The notes beneath the pieces were generated by a model, which saw nothing but the letters and a program-made list of their open reading frames with translations, did not search any database and was not told the DNA's origin. From Parcubacteria group bacterium GW2011_GWD2_42_14 (lineage in GTDB: Bacteria > Patescibacteriota > Minisyncoccia > Phycocordibacterales > UBA12088): DNA of 41,533 nucleotides. This document shows positions 14,383 through 23,240 of the stretch, one piece after another (the stretch's first letter is position 1; every line of letters begins with the position of its first letter). Location of the stretch: NCBI GenBank assembly GCA_000998045.1, contig LCCS01000013.1:1-41533 (forward strand). Reading direction: 5' to 3'. Both the position numbers and the translations under genes were made by a program.

Positions 14383-15309
14383 ATGATACTTGCAATTAAA
14401 CGAATAATTAGAACAGGGTTTGTAAATTTTTGGCGTAACGGATTTGTTTCAACTTCTTCTGTAGTAGTGATGTCTATCACACTCTTTGTGATTGGTTCGC
14501 TTATTTTTGTGAATGAGATGCTTGACTCTTCACTCAATCTCTTAAAAGACAAAGTAGATATCAATGCATACTTTACTATTGATGCGCCGGAAGAAAGTAT
14601 TTTGGCGGTTAAATCGACACTAGAACAGCTAGATGAAGTTGAGAAAGTCACCTACATTTCTCGAGAAGAGGCAGAGATACGTTTCCGAGAACGACATAAA
14701 GACAAAGAGATTGAAATTCAAGCGCTCAACGAGCTTGGTACCAACCCTCTTCTTGCGTCACTCTCTATTAAGGCAAAGGATCCTTCATACTATGAGCGTA
14801 TCAACAACTTCCTTCAGAGTGACGAGTCAACAGTGAGTCAAGATGGTGTCCCGATTGTTGCAAAGGTAAACTTCAATGACAATAAGACGGCGATAGAAAA
14901 ATTACAGAAAGTGATTCATGGTATAGAAACGTTTGGACTCGCAGTATCTATCGTCCTTATCGTGGTCTCTATCGTTATTGTGTTTAATACGATACGAATG
15001 ACCATTTACATCTCTCGAGAGGAGATATCCGTCATGCGACTCGTCGGCGCAAGCGATGCCTATATTCGAGGACCGTTCGTGTTTGCAGGTATTATGACCG
15101 GATTGATTTCCGCTACTATAACGCTGGTCGCATTTTATCCTTTGGCTATATGGCTTGGCCCAGGAACGCAAGAGTTTTTTGGTGAGTTTAATTTGTTTGT
15201 GTACTACACGCAAAACTTTGGGGAAATGTTCCTCATTATCATGTCGTCAGGCGCATTTTTGGGCGCATTATCAAGTTTCCTAGCTGTTAAAAAATATCTA
15301 CGAATTTAA
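14383..15309 (+). CDS. ftsX: cell division protein FtsX
   Basis: This 308-residue integral membrane protein has an N-terminal cytoplasmic segment and helix (FVSTSSVVVMSITLFVIGSL). An extracytoplasmic domain (about residues 45-180) is followed by three C-terminal helices (LAVSIVLIVVSIVIVFNTIR; FVFAGIMTGLISATITLVAF; MFLIIMSSGAFLGALSSFLA). The motif YISREEISVMRLVGASDAYIRGPF before the second helix is typical of FtsX. It transmits FtsE ATPase cycles to murein hydrolases. The start is 15 nt after ftsE. Confidence 0.93.
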   Translation: MILAIKRIIRTGFVNFWRNGFVSTSSVVVMSITLFVIGSLIFVNEMLDSSLNLLKDKVDINAYFTIDAPEESILAVKSTLEQLDEVEKVTYISREEAEIRFRERHKDKEIEIQALNELGTNPLLASLSIKAKDPSYYERINNFLQSDESTVSQDGVPIVAKVNFNDNKTAIEKLQKVIHGIETFGLAVSIVLIVVSIVIVFNTIRMTIYISREEISVMRLVGASDAYIRGPFVFAGIMTGLISATITLVAFYPLAIWLGPGTQEFFGEFNLFVYYTQNFGEMFLIIMSSGAFLGALSSFLAVKKYLRI

Positions 15310-15321
15310 ACTAGAGTATCC

Positions 15322-16953
15322 ATGCCAACAAAACAAAAGAGTAAAAACACAAAATATATTTTTGTCGTAGGAGGTGTAATGAGTGGCGTTGGAAAGGGAG
15401 TGACTGTTCTATAGGGACTATTCTGCAAGCACGAGGGTTTACGGTGACTGCTATGAAGGTAGATCCGTACATCAACGTAGATGCTGGAACCATGAACCCC
15501 ACCGAACATGGTGAGGTGTTTGTGCTTGAAGATGGGCGTGAGACCGACCAAGACATGGGACGCTTGATGGCATGAACTACATGACGACAGGGCATGTGTA
15601 CCAAGAGGTTATCGAAAAAGAACGCAATCTAGAGTACAACGGCAAGTGCGTGCAAGTTGTTCCACACATTCCGCTTGAGGTGATACGACGTATTAAGCGT
15701 GCAGCGAAGAAAGCTGATGCGGATGTAGTGGTAGTGGAGATAGGTGGTACGGTAGGAGAGTATGAAAATATTCTATTTATAGAAGCTATCCGCATGCTCA
15801 AGCTCATGCAACCCAAAGATGTGACTACGGTGATGGTGAGTTATGTCCCTATCCCAAAGAAGGTAGGCGAGATGAAGACCAAGCCGACCCAGCATGCAGT
15901 ACGTACCTTGAACTCAACGGGAGTACATCCAGATTTTATTGTGGCTAGAAGTGACTACGCACTTGATGCAAAGAGGAAAGAAAAAATTGCACTCTTCTGT
16001 AACATATCTAAGGACCATGTAGTCAGCGCTCCGGATATTGAGAGTATTTATGAAGTCCCCGTCAATTTTGAAAATGCGCATCTTTCAGATTTCTTACTTG
16101 CTCAGCTTTCACTGAAACCTAAAAAACCTTCTGACCTGAGCGAGTGGAAGACACTTGCAAAGAGGGCGGTACAAAGTCATACAGAGGTGAATATTGCAGT
16201 TGTGGGCAAATACTTTGATACAGGTGACTTCATGCTTTCTGACGCTTACATCTCAGTACTTGAGGCTATTAAATGCAGTGCATACAAGGTGGGAGTGAAG
16301 CCGATTATTCATTGGGTGAGCTCCAAACAATTTACCGAAAAAGTGCTTAAAAAAGACGTTGTAAAATTTGATGGCATCTTGGTTCCGGGCGGATTTGGAG
16401 AGACGGGTATTGAGGGAAAAATACACGTGATTGAGTACGCACGAAAAAACAAAGTCCCGTACTTCGGGCTTTGTTACGGTATGCAACTCATGGTGGTGGA
16501 GTACGCACGCCACGTGTTGAAACTTGCAGATGCTCATACGGTAGAGATTAATCCAAACACAACGAATCCTGTGATAGACATCATGCCTGAACAAAAGAAA
16601 CTTATGGAAGCTGGTAACTACGGAGGCACGATGCGTCTTGGGGCATACCCAGCACTACTCAAGAGAAGCTCTACGGCAAGGCAGAAATACAAGAACGACA
16701 CCGACACCGATACGAAGTCAACCCTGAGTACATTGCACAGCTCGAAGCACATGGACTCGTATTCTCGGGCCAATCACCAGATGGTGTGCTTATGGAAATA
16801 GCCGAGTTGCCTGTGTCAGAACATCCTTTTTTCCTCGGAACGCAGTTCCATCCAGAATTTACCGCGCGACCACTCTTCCCCCATCCTCTGTTTACCGGTT
16901 TTGTACAAGAAGTAAAGAAGTATAAAGAGCGACGGGAGACCTCTCTAAAGTAG
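15322..16953 (+). pseudogene. pyrG: CTP synthase gene with three frame-breaking deletions
   Basis: CTP synthase makes CTP from UTP and glutamine. The frame starts with MPTKQ and [13 protein letters not shown], then breaks at 15405-15410, where about 4 nt of the TVSSIG region are missing. The second frame ([20 protein letters not shown] to DQDMG) ends near 15555, where about 13 nt are missing. The third frame runs from 15572 through the rest of the synthetase and the glutaminase nucleophile motif (YFGLCYGMQLMV) to 16660, where about 19-22 nt are missing. The last frame carries the ERHRHRYEV and QFHPEF motifs to the TAG at 16951-16953. Each loss is 3n+1 nt. It is either a decaying gene or an assembly problem. 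Confidence 0.85.
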
Positions 16954-17029
16954 GTTTTACCTTTCATTTTTGCCATTTATTAAGCCCTCTCGGTACACGT
17001 ACTGTCTGTACAAAATTAACTTATTGTGA

Positions 17030-17035
17030 TATAGT
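17030..17035 (+). promoter_or_regulatory. -10 box next to the start codon of the 7TM gene
   Basis: TATAGT ends 6 nt before the ATG at 17042, with no Shine-Dalgarno site, so a leaderless mRNA is likely. Confidence 0.45.
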
Positions 17036-17041
17036 ATTACT

Positions 17042-17989
17042 ATGCAGAAGAAATACGTAGTCCGCCTATTGGCGGTGTTTATTTTTGCACTGACCGCATT
17101 TGGGCTTGTTTCAGCTGCCACAGCACAAGAAACTCTGAACGATGAAGCAACTACCTCTACCAGCACCGCTACCTCAAGTCAGGTGACTTCGACGGATATA
17201 GACAGGGGGAACAGTCTCCTTGAAGCTCTTACCACTGCGCCAAAGCAGGACCTTACGAAGCCGGAGGAAGAGCCAAAAAAAACTGAAATACAAACATTGC
17301 TTGAAAAGCGACCGGTGAAAGACCCTGGGGTATTCAACTTTCTTGCGTATTGGGTACAAAAAGCAATATCTCTGGGAATCCCTGCTAACACTATTGTGTT
17401 AATTTTTCTGATTCCGGTCATCGCCACCCTTATTGCCTTTGTACGAGTAGTGATTGGTTTGCCCTCCCTTGAGATGCTGGTGCCTATCGTCCTTGCGTTT
17501 GCATTCGTGGCCGTGGGTATTACCGCTGGGCTTATTATCTTGAGTGCTGTGGTCTTGGCATCGTTTGTATCTCGAACACTATTGCGGAGTGTTCCTATTA
17601 TGTATTTCCCCAAGCGATCGCTCTCGCATCTTTTCCTTGCAGTGTTCGTCTTTGCCGCACTCACGCTCGCTATTATTCTTGAACTAGAAACTATTCGTGA
17701 CCTGTCTATTTTCCCCGTACTTATTCTAACCTTGCTTGGTGATTCTATCGTTTCTGTACAGCTACGCAAAACAGTACGCGAAACTATTTTGATAACCTCG
17801 GTAACTATAGGACTTGCGCTTATTGGGTATCTCCTTGCGACGAGCTCCTCAGTGCGAGAGACGATTATCTTGTGGCCGGAGATTATTCTTTTAACAGTGC
17901 CTGTGAACTTCATGCTCGGACGATACTTCGGTCTCCGATTGGCAGAAGTGCTCAGGTTTAGAACACTCGAATCCTATGCCAGTGAGTAA
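17042..17989 (+). CDS. 7TM membrane protein of the ATP-grasp/peptidase cassette
   Basis: This 315-residue protein has a signal peptide (LLAVFIFALTAFGLVSAATAQ) and a Ser/Thr-rich linker to about residue 95. A C-terminal seven-helix block follows, with helices beginning near ANTIVLIFLIPVIATLIAFV, LEMLVPIVLAFAFVAVGITA and LSHLFLAVFVFAALTLAIIL. This matches the 7TM domain that is usually fused to an inactive transglutaminase; here the transglutaminase part is absent. It overlaps the ATP-grasp gene at 17976 by 14 nt. Such 7TM proteins are thought to act with ATP-grasp ligases in a membrane-linked peptide or amino-acid ligation system of unknown product. Confidence 0.8.
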   Translation: MQKKYVVRLLAVFIFALTAFGLVSAATAQETLNDEATTSTSTATSSQVTSTDIDRGNSLLEALTTAPKQDLTKPEEEPKKTEIQTLLEKRPVKDPGVFNFLAYWVQKAISLGIPANTIVLIFLIPVIATLIAFVRVVIGLPSLEMLVPIVLAFAFVAVGITAGLIILSAVVLASFVSRTLLRSVPIMYFPKRSLSHLFLAVFVFAALTLAIILELETIRDLSIFPVLILTLLGDSIVSVQLRKTVRETILITSVTIGLALIGYLLATSSSVRETIILWPEIILLTVPVNFMLGRYFGLRLAEVLRFRTLESYASE

Positions 17990-19259
17990 AATAGCATTGG
18001 GAATGAATGCACGAAACTATTTGTATATCCGCCCCAACAACATGCGGATGGCGAAGAAGCGTGCAGACAACAAGCTACTCACAAAAAAGAGACTCATTAA
18101 ACACAAGATTCCGACACCAAAACTTCTAGAAGTGTTTCGGAAGCATCGCGATGTGCGAGACTACGATTGGAAAAAGCTAAAAGGAAGTTTTGTCTTGAAG
18201 CCTGCACGTGGGTATGGGGGAAACGGTATATTGGTAGTACGAAACTGGAATGGCATGGAGGGGAAGGTATTGGGAGGCGGGATGCTTACCGCAGAGCAGC
18301 TCGAGGCGGAAATATTTAGTATCCTTGATGGGGCGTACTCGATTAATCATTTACCGGACACAGCGCTTATAGAAAAAAGGGTGGTGGTTTCAAGCACGAT
18401 GCGGAAACTATCGAAAAAGGGCGTTCCTGATATTCGCGTGATTGTCTACAACAAGGTACCTGTCATGGCAATGCTTCGGCTACCTACGGAACACTCAAAT
18501 GGTTGCGCAAACCTACACCAAGGGGCTATTGGTATCGGTATTGATATTCGCACGGGGATTACGACCAAAGGAGTGTTCTTTGGTGAGATAACCCCATTAA
18601 TCCCAGGAACAAAAACGAAGGTTCGGGGAATAAAGATACCGCGATGGAACAAGATTCTTAAGTATGCGGTGCAAGCACAAGAGGTCTCCAGTTTAGGGTA
18701 CGCAGGTATTGATATCGTACTCGATGAAGTAGAAGGTCCGCTCGTACTTGAGGTCAACGCTCGTCCAGGATTGCAGATACAGATTGCTAACGGTGCGTCA
18801 CTTAGAACACGGCTTGAGCGCATTGAAGACATGCAGATTCCTACAGTCGAATATGGTATAGACCTTGCAAAGTATCTTTTTGCTGAAGCTGCTTTGACGA
18901 GAGTTCCTGACTCAAGCAATGTACTGCACGTGCTCGAGAAGGTGACCTTGTACGGCCCGAAGGGTAAGAAGACAGTGCAGGCAAAAATGGATACGGGTGC
19001 GTACAGTAGCTCCATAGACGAGTCACTCGTGGAAGAACTCGGTTTAGCAGATCATCCCAAGAAGAAACGAGTGCGCTCTGGTATAGGATATGAAGTGCGT
19101 GACATGGTGGGTGTGACGTTCCGTTTACAGAGTAAGGTAGTTACTACAGTTGCCTCATACACTGACAGGACGCATATGAAGTATTCTATGATTGTAGGTC
19201 GTCATGACCTGAGGGGTTTTTTGGTTGATCCGAACGTTGATTCTAAAATTATCAAATAG
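17976..19259 (+). CDS. ATP-grasp ligase fused to a retropepsin-like peptidase domain
   Basis: This 427-residue two-domain protein has, at residues 1-290, an ATP-grasp (alpha-L-glutamate-ligase-like) enzyme: GSFVLKPARGYGGNGILVV binds ATP, with IRVIVYNKVPVMAMLRLP and the Mg-binding LVLEVNARPGLQIQ. The C-terminal 110 residues (VTLYGPKGKKTVQAKMDTGA... MIVGRHDLRGFLVDP) have the DTGA aspartyl motif of RimK-associated pepsin-like proteases. The ligase would form an amide or peptide bond and the peptidase domain could remove or trim the product. It is translationally coupled to the 7TM protein upstream. Confidence 0.85.
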   Translation: MPVSKIALGMNARNYLYIRPNNMRMAKKRADNKLLTKKRLIKHKIPTPKLLEVFRKHRDVRDYDWKKLKGSFVLKPARGYGGNGILVVRNWNGMEGKVLGGGMLTAEQLEAEIFSILDGAYSINHLPDTALIEKRVVVSSTMRKLSKKGVPDIRVIVYNKVPVMAMLRLPTEHSNGCANLHQGAIGIGIDIRTGITTKGVFFGEITPLIPGTKTKVRGIKIPRWNKILKYAVQAQEVSSLGYAGIDIVLDEVEGPLVLEVNARPGLQIQIANGASLRTRLERIEDMQIPTVEYGIDLAKYLFAEAALTRVPDSSNVLHVLEKVTLYGPKGKKTVQAKMDTGAYSSSIDESLVEELGLADHPKKKRVRSGIGYEVRDMVGVTFRLQSKVVTTVASYTDRTHMKYSMIVGRHDLRGFLVDPNVDSKIIK

Positions 19260-19295
19260 TCGTAGTGTGAGGGAACTCGAAGGGTTAAAAGTTCA

Positions 19296-19422
19296 TAAAG
19301 CATGCCTCGTACCAAGTCACGCATGACTTTGGTACTGGGGTTATAAAGTTTTTAAAGTAGAAAGTGACAAGATTATTCTTTCTGCTTTTAACTTTCAACA
19401 TTATAACTTTCAACTTTTAACT
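19296..19422. repeat. intergenic hairpins and AACTTTCAAC repeats
   Basis: First, hairpin CCTCGTACCAAGTC (19305-19318) / GACTTTGGTACTGGGG (19325-19340), related to 11089-11119. Then TTATAAAGTTTTTAAAGTAG at 19341 pairs imperfectly with CTTTTAACTTTCAACATTATAA ending at 19408, and the AACTTTCAAC motif repeats to 19422. It may serve as a bidirectional terminator. Confidence 0.6.
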
Positions 19423-19511
19423 CGGTCAGTTTACTCGTGAGGGGGTTACTTGAATATGGTTTACTATAGAAACAATGGTAGTGCGGAAAATTATACAATA
19501 ACGAAAGGAAT

Positions 19512-20390
19512 ATGAGATTCAATTTATTATATCGATCACTCAATAAGAAGGGAAAAGAGAACACCATACCAGTACTCTTCAAAAACGCTTGTGAACAACA
19601 AGGAGTCGAGTTTGTAGGAATAGACGCAAGTGATTTGGGAAAATCTTTTACTCTTTCAACATTACCCAAACTAGGAAAGGGAGATTTGATATATCGAAGT
19701 GCTGTTGGACCAACGGTGTCTATTGCCGAAAAAATGATGGTAAACGATGATGTGATGTCGTTTTATACCACGTGGCAATCAGTGAATCTTACACGAGTAG
19801 CTTCTTGGTTTACGCATAAAAAGTTTGGACTACCGGTAGTGCCAACGTTTCCAGACATACCATCTTCCGCAGAAGAGCTTCATCAAGTGGTGGAGCGACT
19901 TGGTTCGTTTCCCATTATTGTAAAAGTAACAGGAGGATCACTCGGTGTAGGAGTGATGAGGATTGATTCTATGAAAAGTCTGCAGTCTGTTCTCGACTAC
20001 CTTGTCTCTACAAAGGCGGTGGCGATGCTTCGCAGGTATATACCGCATGATTTCTATGTACGTGCTGTGGTTGTGGGGGATAGAGTGGTCGCGAGTCATG
20101 CTACATACGTTGCCGAGGGAGAGTTCAGGACAAATGTGTTAAATGGAAATGTCGAACAACAGAGACGTGAAGCACGCGTGCTTCCCGAGGAGATTCAAAA
20201 CATTGCCGTGCAGGCAGTACGTACACTCGGTCTAGAGACAGGAGGGGTGGATTTGCTCTATGACAAAGATAACCAACCGTATATTGCTGAGGTCAACTTT
20301 CCCAATGATTTTGCCACTACGCAGAAAGTGACCGGTATAGATATCGCAGGGGAGATGGTGGCATATCTTGTTAAAAAAGCAGGAAAATAG
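19512..20390 (+). CDS. RimK-like ATP-grasp ligase
   Basis: This 292-residue ATP-grasp enzyme shows FPIIVKVTGGSLGVGVMRID (phosphate-binding loop), LRRYIPHDFYVRAVVVGDRVVAS, and the metal-binding GGVDLLYDKDNQPYIAEVNF. The order and length match RimK/LysX-type ATP-dependent carboxylate-amine ligases, which add amino acids to a protein or small-molecule carboxylate. AAAGGA lies 4-5 nt before the ATG. It follows the 7TM and ATP-grasp/peptidase genes after a 250-nt repeat-filled gap, so it is likely a functional partner, with its own promoter. Confidence 0.85.
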   Translation: MRFNLLYRSLNKKGKENTIPVLFKNACEQQGVEFVGIDASDLGKSFTLSTLPKLGKGDLIYRSAVGPTVSIAEKMMVNDDVMSFYTTWQSVNLTRVASWFTHKKFGLPVVPTFPDIPSSAEELHQVVERLGSFPIIVKVTGGSLGVGVMRIDSMKSLQSVLDYLVSTKAVAMLRRYIPHDFYVRAVVVGDRVVASHATYVAEGEFRTNVLNGNVEQQRREARVLPEEIQNIAVQAVRTLGLETGGVDLLYDKDNQPYIAEVNFPNDFATTQKVTGIDIAGEMVAYLVKKAGK

Positions 20391-20545
20391 TTGAAAGTTA
20401 TAAAGTTTATAAAGTTATAAAGTAGCAATCTAGCTCGTTTTTTTAACTTTCAACATTATAACCTTTAACATTCAACTCAGTCGCTCCTCGCTTTACTCGC
20501 TACTCGTCCTCGCTACTCGCTACTCGTAACTCGTTTTTATTTTTT
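20391..20545. repeat. AACTTTCAAC hairpin plus ACTCG repeat
   Basis: Directly after the stop codon, TTGAAAGTTATAAAGTTTAT (20391-20410) and following repeats pair imperfectly with AACTTTCAACATTATAACC to 20476. ACTCGCT/ACTCGTA units follow at 20477-20540 and then a T-run. The hairpin plus T-run may terminate transcription of the RimK-like gene. Confidence 0.6.
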
Positions 20546-20605
20546 TTTCATATATACTACCTTCCAGAATTCGCTCTAAATCAAACATGAACATGGAGGT
20601 GTCCT

Positions 20606-20818
20606 GTGGTAAGAAAACGGATTAAGGAACGCGAAGTTTCAACCAAACAGTTTGCAGGACTCGCGGGCGTGAGTGAGAAAACTGTACGAGGTTACTGCTT
20701 ACAAATCTATAGCGGGAATCAGAGAGTATTGGATGAACTGAGCAGGGATTACGGACTTATCTCAGTTGAACGCCTCCCCAACAGATGGAGTATGCGAGTG
20801 CGAGAGATGAAAAAGTAA
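20606..20818 (+). CDS. small helix-turn-helix protein (MerR/excisionase-like)
   Basis: This 70-residue protein contains VSTKQFAGLAGVSEKTVRGY, a helix-turn-helix of the MerR/excisionase type, and a basic C-terminus. It starts with GTG, supported by GGAGGT 5 nt upstream (20595-20600), one of the few strong ribosome-binding sites here. It may be a DNA-binding regulator or recombination directionality factor. It lies about 0.4 kb before tRNA-Gln and the accessory island, so a role in the island is possible but unproven. Confidence 0.65.
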   Translation: MVRKRIKEREVSTKQFAGLAGVSEKTVRGYCLQIYSGNQRVLDELSRDYGLISVERLPNRWSMRVREMKK

Positions 20819-20838
20819 CTGTTTTACCAAGGTGTAAA

Positions 20839-20867
20839 GTCCCCGAATCAGTCGGGGATTTCTTATT
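20839..20867 (+). terminator. terminator after the small HTH gene
   Basis: TCCCCGA-ATCAG-TCGGGGA followed by TTTCTTATTT. Confidence 0.8.
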
Positions 20868-20929
20868 TAAACACAAGGAAAACACGAGAATACTGGAATT
20901 TGAGTGATAATTAAAACGACCACTTTACC

Positions 20930-20995
20930 CGCTACGTAACTCGCAACTCAGAACTCGTAACTCAATACTCGCCTTACTCGTTACTCATCACTAGA
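20930..20995. repeat. ACTCG-type interspersed repeat
   Basis: Units AACTCGCAACTCAGAACTCG and ACTCGCCTTACTCGTTACTC are exact or near-exact reverse complements of blocks at 11183-11280. Confidence 0.65.
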
Positions 20996-21035
20996 ATTGT
21001 GGTATATTGCGGAGGCAAATATCGTTAACAGGTAG

Positions 21036-21063
21036 GCGTCATTGCGAGCGAAGCGAAGCAATT
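21036..21063. repeat. GCGAGCGAAGCGAAGC-type repeat
   Basis: CGTCATTGCGAGCGAAGCGA and the following AGCAAT match a short palindromic intergenic sequence seen in many unrelated bacteria (recalled, not searched). Single copy in this window. Confidence 0.5.
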
Positions 21064-21119
21064 CATGTTTAACGTGATATGCAAAATAGTCAGTTAAGAC
21101 TAATGTTAAGATAATATAT

Positions 21120-21132
21120 TGCCGGATCATCT
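21120..21132 (+). repeat. copy of the 5' end of tRNA-Gln
   Basis: TGCCGGATCATCT is identical to the first 13 nt of tRNA-Gln (21214-21226), 94 nt upstream in the same orientation. The rest of the tRNA is not duplicated. It could be a remnant of integration or of a lost tandem tRNA. Confidence 0.6.
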
Positions 21133-21213
21133 TCCCCTAGTGAGTGGGCGAGTAGGCCCGCACACCAACTTGTCTTATAATTGTGTATACTTGTGGCAGT
21201 TCGTGAGTAGCGC

Positions 21214-21284
21214 TGCCGGATCATCTAATGGTAGGATGCATCCCTCTGGAGGATGTCATCTTGGTTCGAATCCAAGTCCGGCAG
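21214..21284 (+). tRNA. tRNA-Gln (CTG)
   Basis: Acceptor TGCCGGA/TCCGGCA, D stem ATCT/GGAT with loop AATGGTA, anticodon stem CATCC/GGATG with loop CTCTGGA (anticodon CTG), T stem CTTGG/CCAAG, discriminator G. The D-loop and discriminator fit Gln. It marks the left side of the accessory island. Confidence 0.93.
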
Positions 21285-21364
21285 CTAATTTGAGATAGGT
21301 TCGGAGTCCGAACTGCATCGAAAATTCACTATACAGTTACGGAAGACGCCGCAGGCACACCAGA

Positions 21365-21394
21365 CAGAAAAAGCGCCTTAGGGCGCTTTTTCTG
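21365..21394 (+). terminator. terminator between tRNA-Gln and the island
   Basis: AGAAAAAGCGCC-TTA-GGGCGCTTTTTCT, a symmetric hairpin that could act on both strands. Confidence 0.85.
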
Positions 21395-21448
21395 TTCCTT
21401 TGCGGTAAGTTACTAGTTTTCTTTATGAAGAAGAGTATTATTTAAACA

Positions 21449-23240
21449 ATGTTTAATCTCGATCAATTTAAGCAATCTGTACAAAAAGAGTCCCGTTTTC
21501 GTCGAAGGATTGATTATCTCCAATCAAACGATAGAGATACCCAATATATTGAAAAAGCTGTAGACCTTGCGGCAAATAATATTAAGAAAGGAATACGTTC
21601 TTTTATTGTTTACGGTGATCCTCAAAGCGGCAAGACTGAAATGATGATTGCATTGACTGCGAAACTACTCGATCTAGGTCATAAAATAATCATTGTTCTT
21701 TTAAAAGATGATGTACTACTTTTAAGTCAAAACCTGAACAGATTTCGTCGGTCAAATATTGACCCAGCTCCAAAAAACTTCAGTGAAATTTTGAGTGAGG
21801 ACGTGACCATCGGGAATAATGAATGGATAATTTTCAGCAAGAAAAATTCCCAGGATCTCAAAAAACTTTTAACAAAACTTTCACAATATAAAAACAAGGT
21901 CATTATTGATGATGAGGCTGATTATGCTTCACCAAATGGTAAGATTAATAAAAATGAAAAGACAAAAATTAATGAACACATCTCCGAGTTATTAGCTAAT
22001 GAGGGTATTTATATCGGAGTAACAGCGACGCCTGCACGACTAGACTTAAACAATACTTTTGAAAATGCGAACAATAGCTGGGTGTCTTTTGACTCTCATG
22101 CAGCATATACGGGCCAGGATGTATTTTTTCCTGTCGTATTAAATCAACCGCTTAAATTTACCCTCACCCTTTTACCTGATAAGGGGGATGGTCCCGTGTA
22201 TCTTCGTGAAGCGATCTTCAGATTCCTTTGTAATGTTGCATATTTAAACCATATTAACGTTGGCGGTAACGAGCGAAATTTTAGCATGCTTATTCACACT
22301 AGTGGTAGTACAAGTGATCACTCAGCTGACTTAAAAATACTTACAAAAACAGTGGATGTACTAAAAAATATTGAAGATCCAAATTTTGAAAAATACGTAA
22401 AGAGAATTTGGGAAATTAGTAAAGAAAGATACCCCGGTACTGAAAATGACCTTGTGACCTATATCCTCGAAAACATTGGTCGAAATACTGTAGTGGTAAT
22501 GAATAGTAAAACAGACAAAGAACAAGTTGATTACACTGCAGCAACAAACCCTGCTTCACCATTTACTTTTGCAATAGGAGGTAATGTAGTTTCCCGAGGT
22601 GTAACATTTGAAAATGCAACAGGATACTTATATTCAGCGTGCGCGAATGTTTGGTTCTCGAAACGAGTATCTAAAATATTTTGAACTTTCAATACCTGAG
22701 AATTTGTATCTGGATTGGCACAAATGTTTTATTTTTCATCGCCTCTCACTTCAGTCGATTCGTTCAGGAAGCGCACCAGTATGGATGGAGGATAAAAGGG
22801 TATCAGTAGCGGCATCTGCATCAATAGACAAAGCAACTGTTTCCATTGATTCTGGTGAAATGGGATTTGAAATTTTTGATTTTAACAAGAATGTTTTAGA
22901 CGTGATAAATGACCATCTAAGTGACATTGAAAAATTAGAAAAACTTCAAACAGTCCTCGGAAAAACCGGCCTCCCTAATCATTTGGTTGATTTTATTAAA
23001 GGATTCAGTCCAGAAGGAAGCCGCTCTCTTGCAGTACATTCTCCATTTAATATATCTAATTATTCCGACGCAGATCAAGAATTAATAAAACGAACACGAG
23101 GTTTTATTGGTAGTACTGAAAGAGCTAAGTATCCTGACGCAATTCACCATATAAGAATTTTCCATAATTCCAATGAAAAGGCCCGACTGTACTACAGGTA
23201 TGTAAATGGAAGCATTAAATTTCTAAAAAATCTAAAGTAG
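21449..23240 (+). pseudogene. Z1-domain P-loop ATPase, split by a small deletion
   Basis: The first frame (21449 to about 22620) has Walker A VYGDPQSGKTEMMI, Walker B KVIIDDEADYAS, motif III VTATPARL and the Z1 signature GGNVVSRGVTFEN. The second frame carries on from 22614 as QQDTYIQRARMFGSRNEYLK and runs to the TAG at 23240. Between FEN and QQD, Z1 proteins normally have about 13 more residues, so about 38 nt seem lost and the frame has shifted. Z1 ATPases occur in restriction-modification-linked defence operons with nucleases and methyltransferases. The next genes, a small protein and a BsaWI-like nuclease, lie on the same strand 0-3 nt apart. Confidence 0.8.

Noticed and set aside
15572-16801. 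A complete shorter CTP synthase starting at 15572
   Set aside because: It would lack the N-terminal P-loop, which is visible upstream in other frames, and its C-terminus is out of frame with the conserved QFHPEF part.
20391-20545. CRISPR array
   Set aside because: Units are 6-10 nt, degenerate and without spacers of regular length; no cas genes in the window.
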